NCBI RefSeq assembly: GCF_949987535.1
Contig: NC_080079.1
Span: 3,606,001-3,670,000 of the forward strand
Reading direction: 5' to 3'
Length of the DNA stretch: 64,000 nt
Source: Balaenoptera acutorostrata
Lineage: Eukaryota; Chordata; Mammalia; Artiodactyla; Balaenopteridae
The notes beneath the pieces were generated by a model. It worked only from the letters and a program-made list of their open reading frames with translations, was not told the origin of the DNA and did not search any database. The first letter of the stretch is position 1. Every line of letters begins with the position of its first letter. A program made the position numbers and the translations under genes. Below are positions 49,092 to 58,650 of this stretch, piece after piece.

Positions 49092-49097
49092 AATAAA
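49092..49097 (+). terminator. Polyadenylation signal used for the transducing transcript
   Basis: AATAAA stands 20 bp before the start of the terminal A-rich tail at 49117. It is the only canonical signal well placed to have produced the inserted 3' end. Confidence 0.85.
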
Positions 49098-49137
49098 ATA
49101 CAGTGTGTGTGTGTGGAAAAAAAAACAAAAAACAAAA

Positions 49138-49152
49138 AAAACTTTAAGCCCC
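49138..49152 (+). repeat. 3' target-site duplication of the full-length L1
   Basis: Perfect copy of the 15 bp at 41891-41905. Its first A's merge with the end of the poly(A) tract, so the exact junction can shift by a few bases. Confidence 0.95.
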
Positions 49153-51820
49153 ATTGAGGGCCGGCATTCACAGGCAAGAAACTGTGGATTTTTTTCAAAA
49201 AGAGGAAAACATAACGCTTAATGGACAAAAGCAGCACGTGGAGTACACTCATTCAGATGTTTCCAGATGTCCAGAGGCCCCATGGTAGCTTCGCCAACAG
49301 CTGGGTCATAGGCTGCAGGTTTCTGTGTCACCTGGAAGGTGTGGTATGGACACAGTTTCACCAGTGAAGGCGCTGATGATGGTGAAAAAACTTTGTTGTG
49401 CTTGGCGTTACAGGCTCCAGACTCTTCCATCATCCTAAACTCTGGCACCGGCTCCAGATGGGATTACCCTCGAAACAGTATTCTTCTCCAGCTCTTTTGA
49501 CTATGGAGTGTCCAAGAGGTGGTTATTATATGACAATTCAAGGCTTTTTTGTTTTTTTCTGTTTACAATGATGTTGCTAAAAGTCAAAACACAAATAAAA
49601 TGGGAATGTGTCCAAATACCTAGAGGTTGATCCATGTTTCATATGTAGTATATCACATTAAGAAAGGTTAATTCTGTATTAAATGTAATGAGAGATACAA
49701 TACAGGGCCTGTCACGCTGACATGGGATGGCGGGTACTACAAGGCCGCTCAGCAGGAAGCCTTGTTATATTTTTTATATGTTACTAGATGTCTACTTAGA
49801 ATTGATCAAACCTTTGCTTCCGAAACATATATGCCAACACCTCCGCAACACACCATAAACTAGACTCTCAGAAAATAATAATGATGCTTATCAGTCACTT
49901 GCCTTGAGTTTGCTTGTGAAAAACCTCCAGCTAGTGTGCTGTTGGAGCTCTTAAAACATAGATCTTTTTGCTGTACTGATAATTCACTCACAGCTTGAGA
50001 TTGATGACTATGTGAAGTCCATAAAAGATGTTACCACTATATTTTGTTCTTATGATTTATTTTATCATGTTGTCAAGGTTTGCAGAAAACAAGAAACAAA
50101 TCAATGAATGTCATGCTTAAATATTAAAGAAGGCTGTAATACACATTTTTATTCAGATGCCTTATTCAATCTTGTGGCTCAGAAAAGAGCAGTGGCAACG
50201 AAGCTTTTATTTGAATTACTTTTGGAAAAATTAATTTAGGAGGACTGCTGAATTGTGAATGGCAAAAGGGAGCTAACCTTATTTGCTTAAATAGGAATAT
50301 ATTGTCGCAGGATTCCTTGGAAAAGCAGTTCTAACAAACCACAGGGAAGTGGATAGATTTTAAAGTCTCAAGCACTTGGGCTGTAGTGTACTTAACAAGT
50401 TCAGGCCCGCAGCGTGGATAGAAGGGTATTTGGAAAGAAGCAAAGGGATGAGACTTTGCTTCGGTGATGGGGGATGGATGCTCTGCGCTTTGCTTTTGAA
50501 ACGAATCATTTCCTTCATCATTATATGAAATCAAGATCACCATCTATTCCTAGGGCAGGCACTGTCTGTAAGCATGGTATATCCCAGAATTGTTGGCCTT
50601 TCCCACACCTCATTAGATAGCAAGCAGAGAAGAACAGCTAAATCTTGCTTTATTGTTCTGAATTGGACTGGCTTTCTGAAAGGGGGACCTACCTGTGCAG
50701 ATGTTGTCAACTGCATATTCAAACAATCCAAAGAGCTGGAGACCATGCATTTCCAAAACTTAAAAAAAAATATACTCTGAACTCTAATTTTTTTTGAAAT
50801 ACAGAAGAAGGTAAAAAATAATTCAGGAGACCTATGTCAAAAATGAGACTCCCAGGTCATTTCCCCAGACCAGTTTGCTTCAGCCTAAACCCTTTCTGGA
50901 AACTCAGGTCTGAGCAGGTTTAAGGGCTGAACAGACCCCATGACTGCCCGACAATTTGAGGTCCGAAATGCCTTTGGATTATCAAAGAAAAAGTAATTAG
51001 ATTCTGCATCCTTTCATGGTTAAGTGTATTTTATTGTATTTCATTATATTCTTGTCTCTTGAAAATTAGTGATCAACACAAGGTATGTATGGTGATTCCA
51101 GATTAACATGAATATTCAATTAACCACAAGACCCCACTCTTTGACCATTTTGAATAAACTGGAGTTTATTTGAATTTAGAAAACAGATAAATTAGGAGGT
51201 GATCATTTGCATTACAATAGGATTCTTCATTCTCAGGGAGGATTCCTTGTGGGATTCTTTTAAATAGAAAGCTCTCCAAGTACTTTGAAAAATATAATTT
51301 GATTTTTTAAAATTCTCTTCTCATGTAGTTGCTCAGGAACATGCCTATTGTGTGAAACGAGAGGCATATCTATTTAATTTGGTAATGAGAGAGCTTCATT
51401 GTAAATATTTTGGCCTTAAAAAAATTCAGATGTAATAGCTGGAAATTCATACTCAGACATTAAACTTAAGTTCCGTCGCACGACCATGTTCCCTCGCTCT
51501 GGGTCAGCCCGAGTACAAATTCAATGACATCCGTTTACCTTCAACCACCTCTCACTCTGCCCGAGCCTGGACCAGAGGAGATGCTCCGAGGGGCAAATGA
51601 AATGCCTCGTAGGCGGACGGCTGCCGGGTGAAGGCTGTTTTCCCTTTAGTGCACCAAGGAAGGAGCAAAAGCAGAGGACATGGGACTCATGGGGCTAATT
51701 CTGGAGCCTCCAGGATTACTCAAGCTGCTTTGATGGCTTATCGCAAAAGTTGCACGTGAATAGGAAAGGGCTTGGTCAGAATCCCACAAAACTGCTCTCT
51801 GTTACAGGCAGCTGGCTCTG
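49153..51820. other. No recognised feature
   Basis: No gene or repeat that I can name. The stretch at about 50990-51480 is AT-rich unique-looking DNA with several ATTA-type cores, a weak candidate for conserved non-coding sequence. Confidence 0.45.
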
Positions 51821-51871
51821 GGTGTGCGCGCGTGTGTGTGTGTGCGCGCGTGTGTGTGTGCGCGTGCGCGC
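51821..51871. repeat. (GT)n/(GC)n alternating tract
   Basis: About 50 bp of GT steps broken by blocks of GC steps ('gtgtgcgcgcgtgtgtgtg', 'tgcgcgcgtgtgtgtgtgc', 'gcgtgcgcgc'). Perfect purine-pyrimidine alternation with CG steps is the strongest Z-DNA-type base order in the window. Confidence 0.93.
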
Positions 51872-52823
51872 TTAGTCACCTGGTGCGGGGCTGCTCTGGT
51901 GTTTACATCACCTTGGTTGGTTACCTGGACGGCTGCTCTGGTGCTGAATACGACAGAGAACAGATTCTGAGTGGCGAGGAGGTTCTCCGATGGATGGGCC
52001 TGCAGAGGCGGCCCTGGGGCCGCAGGGAGGAAGTCTGTCCTGACCTCAGAAAATCGTGCTGGACGAAGCCGCTGGGTTGGGCCTGAGCAGCCGGTTACAA
52101 GCCTACCGCCCCTCTCTGTCCTCTCCTGGGTCCTGGGACGGCACCCTCAGCATCTCTCCCTGCTGGGGCCCAGTTTGCCCAGGAGGCTCAGCCTGAATGG
52201 AACTCAGAGATGAACTCCCTTCCTTCCTGCCACATCTCCCAGGCCGTAGTAACACGTCTAATGGCCAAGACGGTCCTGAGTCAGGAAAGAGGAGAAACTC
52301 CAGGTGAGCAATGTTCATAAGGCTTTGAGAAATCCCGCGGGAAAGGAGCTCGACTGTCTGTCTCACATGTCTGGTGGGTCTCCACAGAGGAGACACGCCA
52401 TGCAGGATGCTGAGTGCTACCCAGAGCAGCTCCTGCGTGGAGCACTTGGCAGAACATACTTTGGAAAAAGCTGAGTGTGTATCTCCAGGAGGTGCGGAAA
52501 GCAATCTGAGGAAACAGTCGTTCTGTGCTGGGAATGTTCCGTTCTCTTTACTCTTCTTGGGATATTTGTATATACGTTAGTTAGTGAAGCTTGTCAGCCA
52601 GAATGGATTTCTTAACTGGAGGACGTTGAGACGTGGCAGAGAGACTTTTAGGGGTAGCAGAACCTTCTGAATTCCAGTTGTTTGCCCTCCATCCTCGGAG
52701 TTTCCGAGCAGCCTCTTCTTGCCCCACCTCCAGCTGCCTTAGCTCTCCACTCTCTTTCTTGTTGGCCTGTTGTCCAGGGGCTCAGGTCATCGTTAGGTGA
52801 CCTCAGGGTCGCCACCTGGACAG
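51872..52823. other. No recognised feature
   Basis: GC-rich, unique-looking sequence; open frames on both strands carry no recognisable domain. Confidence 0.45.
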
Positions 52824-52837
52824 GAGATTCACTTCTT
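52824..52837. repeat. Target-site duplication of the SINE, left copy
   Basis: gagattcacttctt is repeated exactly at 53162-53175, flanking the SINE. Confidence 0.93.
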
Positions 52838-53096
52838 TTTTTTTTTTTTTAAAGGAATTCCTTTATTTTTATTTATTCATTTATTTATTTTTTATTTATG
52901 GCTGTGTTGGGTCTTCGTTTCTGTGCGAGGGCTTTCTCTAGTTGCGGTGAGCGGGGGCCACTCTTCATCGCGGTGCGCAGGCCTCTCACCACCACGGCCT
53001 CTCTTGTTGTGGAGCACAGGCTCCAGACGCGCAGGCTCAGCAGTTGTGGCTCACGGGCCTAGTCGCTCCGCGGCATGTGGGATCTTCCCAGACCAG

Positions 53097-53106
53097 GGCT
53101 CGAACC
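53097..53106 (-). promoter_or_regulatory. RNA polymerase III B box of the SINE
   Basis: The minus strand reads GGTTCGAGCC, close to the B-box consensus GGTTCGANTCC. Confidence 0.8.
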
Positions 53107-53138
53107 CGTGTCCCCTGCATTGGCAGGCAGATTCTCAA

Positions 53139-53149
53139 CCACTGCGCCA
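53139..53149 (-). promoter_or_regulatory. RNA polymerase III A box of the SINE
   Basis: The minus strand reads TGGCGCAGTGG, matching the A-box consensus, 33 bp before the B box. Confidence 0.8.
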
Positions 53150-53161
53150 CCAGGGAAGCCC

Positions 53162-53175
53162 GAGATTCACTTCTT
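53162..53175. repeat. Target-site duplication of the SINE, right copy
   Basis: Exact copy of 52824-52837. Confidence 0.93.
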
Positions 53176-55485
53176 GAAGGTGAAACACGAGAAGGCATTT
53201 ACATTTCTCTTCCACTGAAACAGCAGAGAGGCCCCGTGTCAGATGTGGGTGCCTTTCTAGATGACCAGCTCTTGGAGGGAAGCAGGAAGTCCTCTGTGTT
53301 TCCTTTTCCTCCTGTGTTCCTGCAGGACCTCTCATCGCATGTCAGCTGGGGCTGTAGGGTCGAGTGTGTGCTTCTAGAACTGCATCCCGAGAGGATTTCA
53401 GTAGAACAGGGTACAGACGCTCTGGTCTCCAAGAAGACGCTGTCAAGGCCTCTGTGTTCAGAAGCTCTTGGCGTGTTAGGTCCGTGTTGTCACCCAGCCT
53501 CGGCCTGTGTCCTCACCACCCGGGACTCAGCCTGGCAAGCAACCTAACATCACGTCCCTTTCTGTGACCCCAGCTGGGGTGCTGAGAAACCGTATTTAGA
53601 TTCTAACAGAGTGGAGCCGACTTCTGTCACGATGGCACTCGGCTACTTCTAATTAGAATGTTCACGGCAAAACCTTGTTCTGAACTTACAAAAGTGAGCT
53701 CTGGGTACTTTCCACCCCTTCATAGAACGGGAGATTGTATTAGTCCTTTGCTCAGATCCTTAGGCCAAAGACTGAGACCCTTAAGTGGACGGCAATGTTA
53801 GGCTTTTCACTGGTACTACAATCCACAAAAGAGTTAAGAAATCTGAATGTCCAGATCAGGCTCATCCAGGAAAGCAACTGGAGGCACTTGTCTCCTCCTG
53901 TTGCCACATCTGTTGGACCCTGAGGTGGTTCTGAAATCGGACCTGCCCAGGAGCTTGGAATTGGCTCCTGGGTCCCCACTTACACAGCCTCCTTCTGGGG
54001 GACACCTCCCACACTCGGGGCCCTTACAGGGGCCGAGGACACACCCAGCCTGGGGGTCACCACTTGTCCTTTGGTTTCCTGTGATGAGCTCCTGACTCTA
54101 GGAATAACCTGGAATTCATTCTATACTTTATAAAAAAAAAATGGTTTGCGGCTTTGTGCACTGGGTGATGGAGACATGTGTTCAGAGTAGCAGGAGCCCA
54201 GGTCCCCGAGGCAAGCGGGGTCACGTCCAGCACCTGTTAGGGGCACGTGAGATCCAAGCCTCTAGGACTCTTGTCATGTCAACTGGAGACAGGTTCCCTG
54301 ACCATGGCTTTCGAAAGATCTGGATTTCCTTTGGTCAATTCTGTCATTCTTCAGATGGGGGCATTTCTTCAAGGGGATGACAGAAGACCCCCTCAAAGCT
54401 CACTCTTTATTCGAGCAGTTGTTTCCTGAATTTTCGATAGGACGCCTCCCACCTCCTTTCCAAAGGGACCCGTGACTTTCCTCAGGGTGGGTCTGGAGGA
54501 AAAGCCTCTGGAGATTAAAGGGCGCAGATTTGCACAAGATGCCGAGAGCAAAAGCAACAGAAAACCAGCAGCAGAGTGTCCTGCTTGCCAGCCTCTCTGT
54601 ATGGCGCTGCTCCCTGAAATTCCCTGCAGACCCCGGTGCTTGTCCTCCCCGAGTCCTGATGGCCTGCCTGCAGACAGGCTGCGAGCACACGAGTGTCCCC
54701 AGAATCAGGGCCCTCTGGCCATGGGGCCTGGCCTCGGCGTTCCTAGTTTTCTGTTGCTCTGGTTTCCACGAGACTGGGTGGAAGTGAGCCCAGGTTTTCT
54801 TTTTAAGCAAGAGAAACGCTTTGTGATTCTTGTTGGCTGGGAGCAGGGACACGGTCCCCCGCCAACTCCTCTCTTGATGGGGGGAGCGTGTGGGAAGGAT
54901 CGGGCGACAGCTTAGCGACCCGGGTCTCCCTCTCCACGTACAGCATCTCGCTGCCACACATGGGGGCTTCCGGATAATCCGGGGATTTGACCGTAAGTAG
55001 GGGAGGGAGCCCACATGAGCTCAAGGCGGGCACTGCTCCAAGTGCACATTCAGGCCAAGGAGGTGCAGTTGTCTCCTGAGACCACCGAGGGGCCACTTTG
55101 TTGCTATCACTGTGTCCCTGGCCAGCTTCTCTGGAAGAAATCGTCCCTCACTTCTTTCCCCCACTTCCCACTGGCATCTGGGGGCTTCTTCCTGGGTGGT
55201 TATTAAAAGCCGCCCCCTAAGAATTTCTAGAACCTTCCTCCTCTCCACAGCCACAGGGCAGCAGCCACGGGACAGCTCTGTGCCTGGCCTCCTACCCGCT
55301 CTGCCCGCCCTGGGCAGGGCCTTGGAGCTCAGGTGCGGCACCTGCTCTCAGCACCTTTTTTTTCTCAGTCCCGTCTCATGGATGCGGACTTCTGGGCTGA
55401 GGTCAGCAAACTTCCCGCCTAAGCATGTACAAGACCTTGTGTCCTGGGGTATTTCTCTGGAAACACCCAGATGCACATCCGGAGA
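53176..55485. other. No recognised feature
   Basis: GC-rich, unique-looking sequence. A minus-strand frame of about 204 codons (54400-55014) and a plus-strand frame of about 147 codons (54472-54915) overlap each other. Neither shows a recognisable domain, so neither is called. Confidence 0.4.
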
Positions 55486-55632
55486 CCTCGTGCACACACG
55501 TGCACATGTGTGCACACACAGCCACGCCTGCACAAGTAGATGTGCACTGCACGTGTGCACACAAACGCACACTCACTCGGCCATGTGCACCCAAGCCAGT
55601 GCACCGGGCACACGTGCACACACACACGCCAT
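55486..55632. repeat. Imperfect CA/TGCA-rich alternating tract
   Basis: About 145 bp of diverged CA, TG and CG steps ('acacgtgcacatgtgtgcacac', 'gcactgcacgtgtgcacac', 'cgggcacacgtgcacacacac'). It produces long open frames of Cys/His/Thr-rich peptides on both strands that are not genes. Confidence 0.9.
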
Positions 55633-57353
55633 GCTCACACTGCTGTCTCCACCTAGTGACTCACGGGTTCTTCAGTGGCTGCAGCTGCTAAGTGTGAGGT
55701 GGGGAGAATGACTCTTCACGTGAGCGTACCTTCTGTAAATGTACCGGAGGCTTCTTTCTATTGCCATCACACCATCCTGAATTCCAGCTGCTGAAGGTAA
55801 CACACAGGTAGGTGCTTCCAGGATGCAGTCCGAGCCCACATCCTGGTGCTTATTCTGAGCAAACAGTTTCAGGTCTCCCTTGGATGAAATTGGCATGCAA
55901 CAGGGTAACGTAGGGGCCTCTCTCTAAAACACCAGCTGGAGTAGTTTCTTCCCTGCTTGGAGTTCCAGCAAAACAGGCTCTGTGTCCTTCTCAGCTGTGT
56001 CACGGGCAGATGTAGTAGTTGATTAAAGAAAATAAAACAGCCTGGTGTCTACAGCCTGGAGAGGAGGGAGGGGAGTGGGGAGAGGCTGCAGCTTGGCGTC
56101 TGGGCGGTGGCATCGCTGTGTCATCAAAGTCACTGTACAGGTCAGTGACTTTCTCCTCTTCCCCTCCTGAGCGTCCAACCACATCCAATTAGCACTGCCC
56201 CACATGACGCAGCCCCTCTTAATGAGAGTCACGCTCTAGCAGAATGTGTGCGACTTGAGCCTTTAGAAACAGGTGCCATCCTTGGAGCCCAGGTGGGGAC
56301 ACAAGTAGGACAGGCCCCTCCGTGTGGCTCCAAGCAGGTGACCTCAGCTTCTCGGAACGGGATGTTTGTTGGCTTGTGATCAGTTAGGCCATTTCAGTGT
56401 CCGCCATCTTCCCCAGGGACCCGGACAGGAGGAGAGTGAGGCCAGGTTCTTGCCTCCTGGAGTGGAGTTTTCTTCGGCTGCTGTGTCACCAGTTTGAAAA
56501 GCTTCCCTGGGTGACCAGGAGGGCTGGGCACTCTGCCTTCCTCTTCGTGTGTCTGTATATCGATCATACTAAAATATTCTGTTCACAGAAGTCACGTTTT
56601 AGGGATACTCTGGAGGGAGAAGGGCATCCTCTGGGGAGTGGGTTTGGAGTGGAGGTGGGAAGACCATTCCAGGCGGTGTCTAATGCTGGCAAAGCAGAGT
56701 CACCCTGTGTGACCTCGGCCGTGCTGTTCCCTGTGGGCTCCTCTTGCTGCTTTGTCACGAGTGGTTCAGGGGAAGGGGATGCTGAGACACCTTGAACACC
56801 TCTAGACCCCTTAGGTTGATTTTTCTTTCAGTGATGCATCTAGGTGTTTTTTTTCCCAGCTCCTTCCAAGCACAGGGGGAGGGATCCTGTCATGCTAGCG
56901 GCACAGGGAAGTCTTGTGGCTTCCACGATTTTGAGATTTGCTTCCTTTAGCCTCATAAAAACAGAGACATAATCTGTGGAACTTGTATTAGACTGAAAGC
57001 TTTGTTCTCCCGTCTGTAGGCAGAGGCCTGAGCCACCTTCAAGGAGCCTCGTGGAGTGGGGAGCCGTTGGACCAGCTGCAGGTGGGCCCAGGAGGGAAGT
57101 ACGGCATCTCCAGAGCCCCTTGTCTCTGCACACACTTCTCGGCCAGCCCTTCCCAGGTCCCCTCTAGCCTGGCACCAGAACCTGCTTCTCAGAACACTAT
57201 TCTGAGCAAGTCAGTCCCAGGCGGAAACCCTCAGGGGCTCCCGAAGCCTGTGTGTCAACCCCACCCTCCTCAGCCTTGACTAGAAAACCCTTTAGAGTCA
57301 GGCTCCGCCCACAGTTCCTAAGTCATCTCTGAGGGCTCCTCGCCCCCCCATGG
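55633..57353. other. No recognised feature
   Basis: No gene or nameable repeat is seen. Confidence 0.4.
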
Positions 57354-57770
57354 TGGTGGGGAGCATGGTGGCCCCAGAAACACGTGTCCACACCCTGACT
57401 CTGGGACCTGTGAATGTGACCTTATTTGGAGAAAAGGGTCTTTCCAGATGTGATTAAATTAAGGATCTTGAGATGAGATCACCCGGATTTAGAGTGGATT
57501 CCAAATACCATCGCGGCTTTCCTGGTAAGAGAAACCCAAGGAGGAGGAGAGAGGCCGTGTGAAGACGGAGGAGGAGTCGGGTGGTGGGACTGCAAGCCGC
57601 AGAGCGCTGGAAGCCACCAGAACCCGGAAAGGCAAAGAACGATTCTCCACCACAGCCCCGGAGGGAGCCCCGCTGACACTTTGATGTCAGACTTCCCGCT
57701 TCCAGAACTGTGAGAGAATAATTTCTGCTGCCTTAAGCACCCCTGTTTGGGGTAATTTGTTATAGCACCC
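57354..57770 (+). repeat. LTR-like interspersed repeat (MaLR/ERVL class likely)
   Basis: Markers in order: 'ctctgggacctgtgaatgtgac', 'cagatgtgattaaattaagg', 'atcttgagatgagatcacc', 'gccgtgtgaagacggagg', 'tggaagccaccagaacccgg', 'ccagaactgtgagagaata', 'ggggtaatttgttatagcac'. The end resembles the R region of a MaLR-type LTR. The family name is uncertain. Confidence 0.75.
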
Positions 57771-58348
57771 CCAGCTGCTCTTCCCGTTCTTGGTGCTTTT
57801 GCTCAAGCTTTTCTTCAGCTGAGGATGCCCACCCAACCCTTACCGACCCCCAGAGAAGTTCTTCTCACCCCTCACCACAGAGCTACGCTGCTGCCTCCCC
57901 ACCGTCTGCTGGGCCTGTGTTCCCCTGGGGCAGGGTCTGCCTGCGATATGTCTCTTTATCCCCGTAGATGGTAAGATGCCCAGTTGGGGTCAGGAGTGGG
58001 GCAGCACTGCAAATAGCACCACTATTTACTGAATTAGTCATAATGAACTAACCACTCAGGTTACAGGGCAGCAGAAGGGTGAAAAGGAAGGGAGGATTTT
58101 ATTGATAACAAATCGCCTCTGTGTACCATCATCCTTCGGAGAAGCACTGATTTCAAAGCTACCATTTAATTCAAAATCTGCTGACATGAACCACATTCCA
58201 GCTCCTGACTCAGGCACTGAGGAGTCAGAGATGAAAATAAGAGGTTCCTTTCCCTCTGGAAACTCATCGTCCAGGATCAGAGACTGACCTGTGAGCAAAT
58301 ATCACTGTCATTAACCATCCTCCCGACTATTCATGTGACTATTCATCA
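57771..58348. other. No recognised feature
   Basis: No gene or nameable repeat is seen. Confidence 0.4.
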
Positions 58349-58650
58349 CCTTGCAAAGTGCTTTGTATGATTTAATCAGGGCCAGAGTTAGCAAATAAAA
58401 ATACTGGATGCCCAGTTAAATTTAATTTCAAATAAACAACAATTTTTTAGCATAAGTCGGTCTCACACAATATTTGGGACCTACTCACCCTAAAACTCTC
58501 TCCTTGTGTATCTGAAAGTCTGTTTTTACCTGGGCACCCTGTATTTCCTGGCATCCCTGCATTTAGCCATCACAGCAGTTCTGTGAAGTAGGTGGTAATG
58601 GGATCTTCAAGTTACAGATAAGAAAACAGAAGAAGAAGAGGTTGTGCCAT
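58349..58650 (-). repeat. MIR SINE split by a MITE
   Basis: The left part, 'caccttgcaaagtgctttgtatgatttaat', and the right part, 'catcacagcagttctgtgaagtaggtgg' to 'gttacagataagaaaacag', join into one continuous MIR in reverse once the segment 58380-58566 is removed. Confidence 0.75.
58380..58566. mobile_element. Palindromic MITE (hAT-like non-autonomous transposon)
   Basis: The two halves are inverted copies. The left has 'aaatactggatgcccagtt..caaataaacaac'; the right, reverse-complemented, has 'aaatacagggtgcccaggt..cagatacacaa'. The ends read cagggcc and, inverted, cagggatgcc. It is inserted in a MIR with an eroded 8-bp-like flank (gatttaat / catttagc). I recognise it as a common mammalian MITE but not by name. 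Confidence 0.7.

Larger units (their letters stand above)
47867..49116 (+). other. 3'-transduced segment
   Basis: This AT-rich sequence of about 1.25 kb lies between the L1's own A-rich end and a second, terminal poly(A) tract. The target duplication follows the second tract, so the L1 transcript ran past its own end at the source locus and carried its flank along. AATAAA at 49092-49097 lies 20 bp before the tail, a normal spacing for cleavage. The left half is an 82-bp tandem array (47894-48449). The right half (48450-49116) has no coding frame that I recognise and ends in a short GT run. It may equally be shared by a whole family of L1 copies descended from one transducing source. Confidence 0.88.
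41906..49137 (+). mobile_element. Full-length L1 retrotransposon with 3' transduction
   Basis: The element contains, in order, a 971-bp 5' UTR, intact ORF1, a 58-bp spacer, intact ORF2, a short 3' UTR and an internal A-rich end (47848-47866). About 1.25 kb of extra sequence and a terminal A-rich tail (49117-49137) follow. Perfect 15-bp target duplications flank the whole unit, so the extra sequence was co-inserted and is not host DNA. No stop, frameshift or internal truncation is visible in either ORF. The L1 body is about 5.9 kb, normal for a mammalian full-length L1. Intact ORFs and mismatch-free duplications suggest a recent insertion; activity cannot be read from the sequence. Confidence 0.95.
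52838..53161 (-). mobile_element. CHR-type tRNA-derived SINE
   Basis: Read on the minus strand, the element starts gggcttccctggtggcgcag, passes through a tRNA-related head and a body ('ggagcctgtgctccacaac', 'gaaacgaagacccaacac'), and ends in an AAATAAAT-rich tail. SINEs of this family are typical of cetaceans and, in older forms, of hippos and ruminants. Perfect 14-bp target duplications and well-kept promoter boxes point to a fairly young insertion mobilised by L1. The tail is odd: after the AAATAAAT part it has aaaggaattccttt, a palindrome around an EcoRI site, and then about fifteen A's. Confidence 0.93.

Noticed and set aside
47867..49116. Reading the extra sequence as ordinary host flank after the L1
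   Set aside because: The perfect target duplication is at 49138-49152, after a second poly(A), so the segment was inserted together with the L1.
54400..55014. Minus-strand open frame of 204 codons
   Set aside because: It overlaps a comparable plus-strand frame at 54472-54915; neither has a recognisable domain.
55112..55711. Plus-strand open frame of 199 codons
   Set aside because: Its second half is the CA-rich tract, and frames on the other strand are equally open. No domain is recognised.
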